Source of the DNA: Vibrio sp. FE10
GTDB taxonomy: Bacteria; Pseudomonadota; Gammaproteobacteria; Enterobacterales; Vibrionaceae
Assembly: GCF_030297155.1 (NCBI RefSeq)
Contig: NZ_AP028068.1
Coordinates: 2,077,827-2,141,826, forward strand
Reading direction: 5' to 3'
DNA: 64,000 nt
Part shown: piece by piece, positions 46,948 through 54,382 of the stretch
How positions within the stretch are numbered: the first letter of the stretch is position 1
How the letters are laid out: every line of letters starts with the position of its first letter
Translations under genes and position numbers: made by a program
The notes under the pieces: generated by a model
The model's database searches: none
What the model saw: only the letters and a program-made list of their open reading frames with translations
Told to the model about the DNA's origin: nothing

Positions 46948-47844
46948 GCATTTTTTGAGCAGCTTTGCTTTTAGAACTTCAGGTTTCATTACTGGCTTGG
47001 TGCGATGAAGCATACGGTGACAATTTGAACAAACCACACAAACGTCATTTAATGTACTGATGTAGTTCTCATCTTTTTCGTGCAGAGGGTTTTTATGGTG
47101 ACACTCGATAAAACCAGCGCCTAATTCTTTGCCATACACTGACTCGAAATCGAAATCACAAACCTGACATATAAAACCAAACTCGGCTTTCGCGTCTTTT
47201 ACTAACTTAGCGTTACGCTTGAAATATGAAGCTTCACGTACTTGCCTTTCGCCCTCAGCATATTCCTGTTCTGGTGAGTTCTCTCGAATTTCATAGTCAC
47301 CTAAATCATCGATTCCATATGGGCTTTGTAAAAGATGACTGACATAGCCTCTCGAACCACCAAAGTGTTCAAGTCGATCACTCTTCACACGATAAACATT
47401 TCCTGATGGTCGAAAGTTAGGCATATATTGAACATTTTTCTTGAACTGGGTCCAAGTCAGTTCGATATGCTGAGTTTTGAAAAAGAACACGTAGGGGAAA
47501 TGACTACTTCCCCACAAAAAGTTTGAAAGGTCTAACAGCTGCTCTTTCCAAAAGCCTTTTACATGACAAAGAGCAGGCATTTCACCATCACCACCTGTGG
47601 TCTTGATTAAAAGCATGACATCGTCAACTTTAAGTTGACGAATAACACTCTTAGCGCCATCAGGGACTCCCCAGACGTTACACCAGCCATCAGGAAACTC
47701 AGCGAGAAGCTTATCTTCTATTTCTGTTTGTAGATAAGGTGGACAATATTCGACGATGTCGGAAACAGCGACTTCACCAAAGACTGTTTTTGGAAAATCT
47801 GCATTAGCTCCTTTTAAGCCAACATCATGGAAAAATAACTGCAT
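46942..47844 (-). CDS. HNH endonuclease-domain protein (cassette gene)
   Basis: 300 residues. The HNH domain at about 225-300 has CQVCDFDFESVYG, the metal motif GFIECHHKNPLHE and CSNCHRMLHRTKP. The N-terminal 200 residues are unrelated to the neighbour and hold an uncharacterised domain, perhaps for target recognition. The gene is followed directly by attC, with the stop codon in R'', so it is a single-gene integron cassette. The array position and nuclease domain suggest genome defence, which is not proven. Confidence 0.83.
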   Translation of the reverse strand: MQLFFHDVGLKGANADFPKTVFGEVAVSDIVEYCPPYLQTEIEDKLLAEFPDGWCNVWGVPDGAKSVIRQLKVDDVMLLIKTTGGDGEMPALCHVKGFWKEQLLDLSNFLWGSSHFPYVFFFKTQHIELTWTQFKKNVQYMPNFRPSGNVYRVKSDRLEHFGGSRGYVSHLLQSPYGIDDLGDYEIRENSPEQEYAEGERQVREASYFKRNAKLVKDAKAEFGFICQVCDFDFESVYGKELGAGFIECHHKNPLHEKDENYISTLNDVCVVCSNCHRMLHRTKPVMKPEVLKAKLLKKCV

Positions 47845-47968
47845 AATACTTCCTCTGAACTAATACGTATAACGCCCAATTAAGGTGATGAGATGGTCTC
47901 CCCCTACCACTTCACATGACTGTAAGCCATGCTTGGAGTGTTCAGGTCCGAAGTAAAAGGAGAAGACC

Positions 47969-48990
47969 ATGACTCAGCATAAAATCATCGGCATCGATTT
48001 AGCAAAAAATATCTTCTTTCTTTTTGAAATCAATCATAAAGGGAAGAACCTTTGCCGTAAAAACTTCAACGAAGTAAACTACTTAGTTACATCGCCAATA
48101 AAGCACCCTGTACTATCGCCATGGAAGCTTGTTCCGGCGCACACTACTGGGCTCGTGAATTCTCTCAGTTCGGTCACGAAGTCATACTCTACGCACCCCA
48201 GCATGTGAAAACTCAAAGGCGTAAACAGAAAAACGACTATAACGACGCCGAAGCCATTGCCGAAGTCGCGCTCTACAAAAGACCTCACCCTGTGCCTCAT
48301 AAATCCGTCGAGCAACAAGACATCCAATCTCTTATTCGAATGAGACATCTGCTCGTCACTGAAAGAACTCGTATCGTTAATCAAGTGCGTGGCCTTATCT
48401 CTGAATACGGCATCATTATGCCCCAAGGAGCCGCTGCTTTCAGAAAGGCCATACCCGAAATACTCGAGAACGATGAAAACCAACTGTCTTGTATATTAAG
48501 AGAGCTGCTATCCCATCAGTACGAACGATATTTATACATCGACGAACAAGTAAAATGGTTCGACGATAAACTTAACCAAACCATCAAGCAGTTCGAAAAC
48601 GCAAAGCGACTCATGTCTATTCCAGGCTTTGGACCACTCACTAGCCAAGCCGTTGCAGTATGGCTTGGCTCTGGACAACAGTTCAAAACCGGTAGAGATG
48701 CCTCCGCCGCAATGGGGCTTGTACTAAAGCAAGATACCAGCGGCGACAAAGTCATTCTTCTAGGAATAACCAAAAGAGGCAACACGTATATCCGCTCCCT
48801 TCTCGTTCATGGAGCAAGAGCAGCGTTGAGGCGCGCCAAATTTAAATCCGATAATCTCAGTAAGTGGATGCTTGAACTCCAAGAGCGACGAGGACCAAAC
48901 AGAGCCGCTGTCGCTTTAGCAAACAAACTCATGCGCATAGCGTGGGCCGTTATAACTAAAAATGAAGAGTATCAACCAAAACAAAGCTAA
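47969..48990 (+). pseudogene. IS110-family transposase, frameshifted
   Basis: An N-terminal RuvC-like part (MTQHKIIGIDLAKNIFFLF, with the first catalytic Asp) runs in one frame to about 48075. The rest (YIANKAPCTIAMEACSGAHYW, KNDYNDAEAIAE and the C-terminal MSIPGFGPLTSQAV and ASAAMGLV) runs in another frame. One base lost near 48074-48076 (GAAGTAAAC) explains the switch. The catalytic Glu and Asp motifs and the C-terminal Ser region are present, so only the frameshift disables it, unless ribosomes slip there. The downstream frame alone would lack the first Asp. Confidence 0.85.
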
Positions 48991-49208
48991 TGATGATCAC
49001 CAACCCTTTGCAAAGTGCGTAGTAAGATGAATAACAGGATAAATCCTACACGTTGAAAACCTTATACTCACACTGTCTTATAAAGTCGATAAGGTGATTA
49101 GGACTTCGTGTTCGACTTCCTCATCTTGGCCAAGGCAATAGCCGCTCAACAGGCCGTATATATGGAAGTTAACCTGCGCTTTTAATCATACTGCTGACTT
49201 GCAAAACT
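48991..49208 (+). ncRNA. Candidate guide (seek/bridge) RNA region of the IS1111-type element
   Basis: IS1111-type elements carry a guide RNA between the transposase stop and the right end. This element has about 218 non-coding bases there but only about 75 before the transposase. The segment TAAGGTGAT at 49090-49098 equals the left junction TAAGG/TGAT at 47881-47889 (flank plus IS end). GTATATATGG near 49162 resembles the right junction CATATATGTG. Family placement is known; boundaries and guide assignment are inference. Confidence 0.45.
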
Positions 49209-49375
49209 GGGGGAGACCATATATGTGAGCAACGCAATACCGATGCCGCCGCATACCACCTTAAACACTAAAACCAACGATGGAATTAAAAATGCCAAGC
49301 GTTGGGAATCACGCTTGAATGCTTTGTTATAACGCATTAAAATTCAGCCTATCTTCAAACCAACACTGGACAATA

Positions 49376-50272
49376 ATGCAATTACAACACCTCAAGTTCT
49401 CTTGGTGGAACACTGCTCTTTCAAGTGCCGCTAAGAAAGCAAACTCGAACTTAATCCAGTGCATTGAAGCCCTTAGCTACATTGAGGAATTATTAACAGA
49501 TTTCGACTGTGATTTGGTAGCGCTATCTGAGGTCTGTTCGGATGACCTAAAGATATTTAGCACACTTCTCCCAAGTAATTACAAAATTCTAGATATTACC
49601 AACAAAGCAGGCAGAACTCGTTTTGACTGTGCCGTAATTTACAATGAAAATGCTGTTGATATTGTTGAAATTAAAGATCTAAACCTTAACGACCTCCAAA
49701 ATACTGTTAAATCAGGTCAGGTCCTGAAGGTCACCGAAAAAGTAAGTAGCGACGAATTCACCCTTGTTTTATGCCACTGGAGTAGTCAAATTATGACGTC
49801 AGGCATTACCAAGCGTGACAGCGCAGCGAAATACCTAAAGTTTTATTTGGAAGATGTACTTCATGTAGGTGGAAAAGTAATAGTGATGGGTGACTTTAAT
49901 GATGAGCCCCACAGTCATTCGATGATAGATAATCTCTATACTTCTAGGTGTATAGATGCTGTTCGAAAACACCCCAAAGATTTACTTTATAATCCATTTT
50001 GGAGACATATGGTTTCCAAAGATCTATACAGCTATACAACCCCTAAAAGTAGTTATGAATCTGGTACACATAACTACCAATCATACTCAAAGAATTTTTG
50101 GCATATGTACGACCAAATTTTATTCTCTGCTAGCTTCCTTGGTAGTAGTGAATGGCATATTAACGAAAAAGAGACAAAAATAGTGAAAAGCCCAAGCTTA
50201 ACAACTGCTTTTTCCTCCAAATCTTCATTCATAGATCATTACCCAGTAATTTGCGAGATCCAAAAACCATAA
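49376..50272 (+). CDS. Endonuclease/exonuclease/phosphatase-fold protein (cassette gene)
   Basis: About 298 residues of the EEP superfamily. Conserved elements are LKFSWWNTALS at the start, the metal Glu in LVALSEVCSDD, VLCHWSSQIM, the catalytic KVIVMGDFNDEPHSHSM, and the final SFIDHYPVI. The ATG at 49376 begins at the fold; the frame open from 49319 lies in attC sequence. It is separated by 10 bases from the next gene and points against the neighbouring VCR-type sites. It may be a nuclease effector; the substrate is unknown. Confidence 0.8.
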   Translation: MQLQHLKFSWWNTALSSAAKKANSNLIQCIEALSYIEELLTDFDCDLVALSEVCSDDLKIFSTLLPSNYKILDITNKAGRTRFDCAVIYNENAVDIVEIKDLNLNDLQNTVKSGQVLKVTEKVSSDEFTLVLCHWSSQIMTSGITKRDSAAKYLKFYLEDVLHVGGKVIVMGDFNDEPHSHSMIDNLYTSRCIDAVRKHPKDLLYNPFWRHMVSKDLYSYTTPKSSYESGTHNYQSYSKNFWHMYDQILFSASFLGSSEWHINEKETKIVKSPSLTTAFSSKSSFIDHYPVICEIQKP

Positions 50273-50282
50273 GGCATAAACT

Positions 50283-50696
50283 ATGACTAATATATTTCAA
50301 GATTCTTTAGAGTCTGGACGTGAAGCGGCTCGTAATGTGACCGAAAATAGAGCACAAATAGCACATGTTCTCGACCAGCTTAAATTGGCTATAGACTCAC
50401 TTACTGGTTTTGAAGGAAAAATCCAAATTCTAGATGAGTACAGCGATTTTTTAAGACAAAAGCCTACTGGCTATGAGACTGTTTCATATTTACTAGCAAA
50501 TAAAGGAATGTCAGCTCTATATTTATTCAGAATGAAGCGAGATGACTCTGGCTACCCTCTAATTATTGAGCATAAAAAGAACAATGTGTTTTGCCAAAAT
50601 CAAGAAGAATTGATCAATTGTATATCTAGAATCTTAAAAGATGGTCAGTTGATCTTAAAGGTAGAAGGCTTTGCTGCTGAAATCCAAAGTAAATAG
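50283..50696 (+). CDS. Protein of unknown function paired with the EEP protein
   Basis: 137 residues, no family recognised. The N-terminal half is helical (SLESGREAARNVTENRAQIAH), and the C-terminal half seems mixed alpha/beta. No signal peptide or membrane helix. The start follows the EEP stop by 10 bases, so both are made from one message. A short attC-like hairpin begins right after its stop. A partner, inhibitor or sensor for the EEP protein is a reasonable guess but not shown. Confidence 0.7.
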   Translation: MTNIFQDSLESGREAARNVTENRAQIAHVLDQLKLAIDSLTGFEGKIQILDEYSDFLRQKPTGYETVSYLLANKGMSALYLFRMKRDDSGYPLIIEHKKNNVFCQNQEELINCISRILKDGQLILKVEGFAAEIQSK

Positions 50697-50738
50697 CTAA
50701 CCATTGGGCGAGTTTCTCAATTCGCCCTGCGTTATAAC
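50697..50738 (+). other. Short attC-like site after the EEP pair
   Basis: TAAC (50698-50701) and GGGCGA (50706-50711) pair with TCGCCC (50722-50727) and GTTA (50731-50734). This gives the two-box folded shape of a small attC with the end GTTATAAC. The same GTTATAAC occurs at 49326-49333, the other end of the presumed cassette. It is not VCR-like, so the call is tentative. Confidence 0.5.
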
Positions 50739-50746
50739 AGCTATAT

Positions 50747-50791
50747 TAGACAGAATAATTCTATATTTTGTCCCTGAAACAATTCTGTCTA
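50747..50791. repeat. Inverted repeat at the edge of the cassette array
   Basis: TAGACAGAAT (50747-50756) and ATTCTGTCTA (50782-50791) are complementary. A further copy CTCTGTCTAATAA lies at 50811-50823. This could be a terminator-like hairpin or a trace of an old insertion. Confidence 0.55.
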
Positions 50792-50922
50792 GTAATCTAA
50801 ATCGTTTAGGCTCTGTCTAATAACTCATTTAATAACATAATTTTCCCTGCATCAAACATGACAAAAAGCAGAAAAATTCCATATAGTTTCGTCAAAATGT
50901 AGAAAGTGATTCAATGTGTGAG

Positions 50923-51039
50923 TTAGTCGTCATCTTGTTGGTTGATTTCTTCGCCGCAGCCTAGGCATTTTGGCTCTATGTCTGTAGGTAGCATGATGAT
51001 TAAGCCACAGTGTGGGCACAGGTCGCCTTGGTTATACAT
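50923..51039 (-). CDS. 38-residue zinc-ribbon microprotein
   Basis: Reads MYNQGDLCPHCGLIIMLPTD and then IEPKCLGCGEEINQQDDD. Two CXXC knuckles (CPHC and CLGC, 14 residues apart) are a textbook single zinc-ribbon. A GGGGTG ribosome binding site precedes the ATG, and the start overlaps the stop of the tiny ORF upstream (ATGTATAA). It lies beyond the nasA terminator on the same strand. The function is unknown. Confidence 0.65.
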   Translation of the reverse strand: MYNQGDLCPHCGLIIMLPTDIEPKCLGCGEEINQQDDD

Positions 51040-51115
51040 GGTCACCCCTAGGCAGCGCTGAATTCGCCAGTGTATTGTACAAGGCCGATTTTCTTGCGTT
51101 GGCTAACTTAGACAT
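51032..51115 (-). CDS. 27-residue ORF coupled to the zinc-ribbon gene
   Basis: Reads MSKLANARKSALYNTLANS and ends ALPRGDHV. The ATG follows a strong GAGGTAAGTTG ribosome binding site. The stop overlaps the start of the zinc-ribbon ORF by 8 bases, so it could serve as a leader peptide that couples translation. No similarity is recognised. Confidence 0.45.
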   Translation of the reverse strand: MSKLANARKSALYNTLANSALPRGDHV

Positions 51116-51204
51116 CAACTTACCTCTACCTAAAAATTACAGAACACCATACCATCGCGTGGGATGATATGTGAAACTTGTCGTTTAATCAATCAGTATC
51201 GCAT

Positions 51205-51253
51205 ACTTAAAAATAGTAACGCCAACATGATTGTCGGCGTTACTGTTTAAGTA
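51205..51253. terminator. Terminator-like hairpin downstream of nasA
   Basis: AGTAACGCC (51216-51224) pairs with GGCGTTACT (51236-51244). Outer TACTTAAA and TTTAAGTA extend the stem. It lies about 70 bases after the nasA stop and separates it from the two small ORFs. A second small stem, CGAGTAG/CTACTCG, lies at 51285-51311. Confidence 0.75.
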
Positions 51254-51322
51254 TTAATAGGTTGAAGGTAGTCAGTTACTTGGGCGAGTAGTCACAGGCT
51301 ATGGCTACTCGTGTATAACCCT

Positions 51323-53896
51323 TTAATTCGCCAAGGCACTCAAAAACTCGGCTTCAAACTCTTCATCAATAGGTTTAGAGAAACAGTCCACCAGCCAATC
51401 GATGCTACGTTGTTCCAGCTGTGTGTTGACGACAAAAGCTTGTTTCAGCCCAAACTCATCTAACGTCGCTGAACCATGGTTTTTGTAATGCTTATTGCCG
51501 TGATAATGCAGTGATTTAAGGTTTTCTGAAGTCTTGAGAGGTTGTGATTCAATAGTATTAGAAAGTTGAATAACGAGTTCCATCGGATTTTTAAGAGAGC
51601 TGATTCGATACAGAAACCCTCCTTCCACACGCTGTCTTACCCAATAATCAAACTCATCACAGTCCACCACACTGTCACTGATCAGTACCGCTTCACTGCG
51701 ATAGTCACATGGCTCAATCATCACGGGTGTGTGCTTGAATTCTGGTTGTCCTGAGTTGGAATCGGTATTGGGTAAGATAAGGTCGCAAGGCTTACTGTTT
51801 TTGGCTGTGGTGCCGTTCCAGTGGATTGGCATAAACACCTGCTCTTTACGCATCTCTTGCGTTAACACCAAGCGTGCTTGAGATTCACCTTGGGCACTCT
51901 TCACTTTAACCACTTGATTGGTTTGATTGGTACTGGTTGCAAAGCCGAACTTTTTGGCGGTTTCAGGGTGAATGGCTAAGAAAGGCTCTGGCGTATGCTC
52001 GCCAAGCGATGAAGCAAGCCCCGTTCGGCTCATGGTGTGCCATTGGTCGCGCACTCGACCGCTGTTCATGATCAAAGGGTAATCTGGAGAAGTGGTCGTT
52101 AAAGGCTGCGAGTATTCGACTGCAACAAACTGCGCTTTCCCTGAAGCGGTAAAAAACTCGCCATTGGTAAACATTCGTTGGTTCACGATATCTTGTTGCA
52201 GCTCCAATACTGGCCATTGTTGAGGTTTAAGCTCGCTGTAGCCTTTGTCGTCTAGCTTTGTTAAACCAATTAAGCACAAGTCTCGTTGTTTGCCATTTGC
52301 ATTATCAAGGCTGGTCATCTGGCAATATTCTCCAAAGATCTGCCCTTCGTGACGATAATCAAAAGCATCTTGATGCCCCATCTTCTGGGCCACTTCTTTA
52401 ATCATCCACCAATCGGGTTTGGCTTCGCCTGGGCTTGGCAATATGCGGCGCTGCCTTGATATACGGCGCTCAGAATTAGTCACAGTACCCGACTTTTCAC
52501 TCCAACCTTGAGCGGGTAACACCACATCGGCCAAGCGAGTGGTTTCAGTGTCGGCTATGCAATCTGACACGACAACAAATGGGCATTGTTCTAGCGCGGC
52601 TTTCACTTTCGCACTGTCTGGAAGGCTAACGACCGGATTCGTCGCCATGATCCACACGGCTTTGATCTTGCCATCCAACATGCCATCAAACAGATCGACC
52701 GCCTTCAAACCCGGCTTGGCCGCTAGGTTATCGGTTTGCCAAAAATCACTCACCGTTTGGTGTGATTCAGCATCCCCAAACTCAAAATGCGCGGCTAAGG
52801 TATTCGCTAATCCCCCAACCTCTCGACCGCCCATAGCGTTCGGTTGCCCTGTCACCGAGAAAGGCCCCATGCCTACTTTACCAATCTTTCCGGTCGCCAA
52901 ATGGCAATTGATGATGGCATTCACCTTATCGCAGCCTTGACTGGATTGATTCACGCCCTGCGAATAGATGGTGATGACTTTCTTGTTGCATGCGAACGCA
53001 CGATAAAAGCGTTCAATCTCTTGTTCGGTTAAACCAGTCAGTTGGCTGACGCCTTGCTCAGAATTGATGTTTGAATCAGAGTGGTAAACATACTTCTTTG
53101 CTGACTCGATCGCTTGTTCAAAACCTTCTGTATGTTTGCTTATGTATTCTTCATCAAGTGCGTCATTGTCCGCGAGATAAGAAAGCAGTCCATTGAACAA
53201 GGCAACATCAGATCCTGATTCAATGGCTAGGTGTTGGTCGGCAATTTCACAAGTGTCGGTATAGCGTGGGTCGATCACCACAACCGTTAAGTTCGAGTTA
53301 CTTTGCTTGGCAGCGCGTAATCGTTGAAACAACACAGGGTGACACCAAGCCAAGTTAGAACCGGTGATCACCACTAAATCGGTATCTTCTAGATCTTCAT
53401 AACAGATAGGCACCGTGTCGCTGCCAAATGCACGCTTGTGTCCAACAACGCTAGAAGCCATACACAACCTAGAGTTACTGTCGATGTTGCCGCTGCCGAT
53501 AAAGCCTTTCATCAGTTTATTGGCAACGTAGTAGTCTTCCGTTAACAGTTGTCCGGAGACATAAAACGCCACGGAGTCAGGGCCAAACTCTTCGATGGCT
53601 TGATTGAATCTATCTGCGACTAACTGAGTTGCATCGTTCCAACCAAGTGCTTGCTGTTGTTGGTTTTGAATGTGCAGTTGGTTTTGAATATGCATGGGCT
53701 GTGTAAGTCGCCCCAAAGGTGTGACGGTATCGCCCAGTGCTATCCCTTTGGTGCACAGCTTTCCATAATTTGATGGGTGCTCTTTATCACCGCGTACTTC
53801 AAGTTTACCTAATGAAGTCGGCCTCGCTTCTATTCCGCAGCCAACACCACAATAAGCACATGTCGATTTTATCCAGCCACTGTTTGAATCGGTCAT
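51323..53896 (-). CDS. nasA: Assimilatory nitrate reductase, catalytic molybdopterin subunit
   Basis: About 857 residues. It reduces nitrate to nitrite in the cytoplasm for nitrogen assimilation. The N-terminal [4Fe-4S] cysteines are C13, C16, C20 and C48 (CAYCGVGCGI then KLCTKG). Molybdopterin-family regions follow, with the likely Mo ligand Cys in SNSRLCMASSV and the substrate region WIMATNPVVSLPDS. The C-terminal domain is a molydopterin-dinucleotide binding fold (MNSGRVRDQWHTMSRTG). I see no C-terminal BFD-type [2Fe-2S] cluster, unlike Klebsiella NasA. The ATG at 53896 is preferred over the TTG at 53911. It is divergent from nirB. Confidence 0.94.
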   Translation of the reverse strand: MTDSNSGWIKSTCAYCGVGCGIEARPTSLGKLEVRGDKEHPSNYGKLCTKGIALGDTVTPLGRLTQPMHIQNQLHIQNQQQQALGWNDATQLVADRFNQAIEEFGPDSVAFYVSGQLLTEDYYVANKLMKGFIGSGNIDSNSRLCMASSVVGHKRAFGSDTVPICYEDLEDTDLVVITGSNLAWCHPVLFQRLRAAKQSNSNLTVVVIDPRYTDTCEIADQHLAIESGSDVALFNGLLSYLADNDALDEEYISKHTEGFEQAIESAKKYVYHSDSNINSEQGVSQLTGLTEQEIERFYRAFACNKKVITIYSQGVNQSSQGCDKVNAIINCHLATGKIGKVGMGPFSVTGQPNAMGGREVGGLANTLAAHFEFGDAESHQTVSDFWQTDNLAAKPGLKAVDLFDGMLDGKIKAVWIMATNPVVSLPDSAKVKAALEQCPFVVVSDCIADTETTRLADVVLPAQGWSEKSGTVTNSERRISRQRRILPSPGEAKPDWWMIKEVAQKMGHQDAFDYRHEGQIFGEYCQMTSLDNANGKQRDLCLIGLTKLDDKGYSELKPQQWPVLELQQDIVNQRMFTNGEFFTASGKAQFVAVEYSQPLTTTSPDYPLIMNSGRVRDQWHTMSRTGLASSLGEHTPEPFLAIHPETAKKFGFATSTNQTNQVVKVKSAQGESQARLVLTQEMRKEQVFMPIHWNGTTAKNSKPCDLILPNTDSNSGQPEFKHTPVMIEPCDYRSEAVLISDSVVDCDEFDYWVRQRVEGGFLYRISSLKNPMELVIQLSNTIESQPLKTSENLKSLHYHGNKHYKNHGSATLDEFGLKQAFVVNTQLEQRSIDWLVDCFSKPIDEEFEAEFLSALAN

Positions 53897-53939
53897 CCGT
53901 TTCTCACTCAATTATCCATAATTGCATTTAACCAAATAA

Positions 53940-53955
53940 AGCAAATAACACGCCA
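53940..53955 (-). promoter_or_regulatory. Sigma-54 promoter for nasA
   Basis: On the minus strand TGGCGTGTTATTTGCT has the GG (-24) and GC (-12) pairs with 10 bases between them, and matches TGGC-N7-TTGCW. It lies 45 bases before the nasA ATG. Confidence 0.65.
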
Positions 53956-54069
53956 CTTAGTCATAAGATTTTCATCAGTAAAAATAACCAATAAAAACAT
54001 AAGCTTATTTTAATAATAGATATCAATAGCAAATTCAATCGAAGTTAAGCCATCATGAAAGTTAACTTT

Positions 54070-54096
54070 TGCACCATCTTGCTGAAAGTTGCACCA
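54070..54096. promoter_or_regulatory. NtrC-like upstream activating boxes
   Basis: TGCACCA is found at 54070-54076 and 54090-54096. This is the half-site of NtrC-type enhancers (TGCACCA-N5-TGGTGCA). The copies are direct repeats and only weakly dyadic. They lie about 115-155 bases upstream of both sigma-54 promoters, the normal enhancer distance. Confidence 0.5.
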
Positions 54097-54225
54097 CAAA
54101 TGCTCATTTCCATAAATTTAACAAAATAATTACATACCACTTTAGGGGTAAATGCGTACTACCTCATATTTTTAATTCATTGAAAAATAAACGTTAAATA
54201 TTATTTAATTTGATGAGATGTAATC

Positions 54226-54241
54226 TGGCACCCTCCTTGCT
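54226..54241 (+). promoter_or_regulatory. Sigma-54 promoter for nirB
   Basis: TGGCACCCTCCTTGCT matches the RpoN consensus TGGCAC-N5-TTGCW exactly, with GG and GC 10 bases apart. Transcription would start near 54252, leaving a leader of about 130 bases before the nirB ATG. The leader contains GAAAAACAATTTTTGTTTTC, a possible hairpin. Confidence 0.85.
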
Positions 54242-54382
54242 CCACTAGAAACCAAGACTTAGAAAAACAATTTTTGTTTTCTTGATAATTATGAATTGAG
54301 TGGAATCTCAACCCGGTATTCATCTGCTAGCGACTAGAAATTAGATACTCGAAACAGTGAAGCCGAGAATAAGGAATGGATT

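Larger units (their letters stand above)
47886..49223 (+). mobile_element. IS110-family (IS1111-type) insertion in attC
   Basis: The element carries subterminal perfect 12-bp inverted repeats, ATGGTCTCCCCC at 47893-47904 and GGGGGAGACCAT at 49209-49220. About 7 bases lie outside the left repeat and about 3 outside the right one, the layout known for IS1111-type elements. A subgroup of this family is known to insert specifically into attC sites, and this one does. The exact ends are inferred from the attC joint. The transposase is frameshifted. Confidence 0.8.
47868..49331 (-). other. attC site (VCR-like) interrupted by an IS110/IS1111-type element
   Basis: The R' side (minus strand ...CCTTAATTGGGCGTTATACG) lies at 47868-47885. 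The R'' side (minus strand GTTATAACAAAGCATTC... to GCGTTGCTCAC) lies at 49224-49331. Joined without the insertion they form one site of about 126 bp, closely like the one at 46829-46947. Confidence 0.8.
46089..50738. mobile_element. Integron-like cassette array without integrase (CALIN)
   Basis: Three attC-type sites and a fourth fragment surround short single- or two-gene cassettes. Two sites (46829-46947 and 47868-49331) are VCR-like. On the minus strand they start TATAACAAA, contain GCGTTGG-type central bases and end CCTTAA-N2-GGGC-[GA]TTATA. The HNH gene at 46942 has its stop codon inside the R'' box, a hallmark of cassettes. A truncated site (TATAACAAAACATA on the minus strand) is at 46079-46094. 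No integrase gene is present in the window. Contents: two HNH proteins, an IS element and an EEP/unknown pair. Confidence 0.75.

Noticed and set aside
48121..48990. Annotating the IS110 transposase as a short complete gene starting at MEACSGAHYW.
   Set aside because: It would lack the N-terminal catalytic Asp, which is present in another frame immediately upstream, so a frameshift is the better explanation.
46089..50738. Possibility that this is a full integron or a phage island.
   Set aside because: No integrase, attI-like region, phage structural gene or tRNA attachment site was seen in the window.
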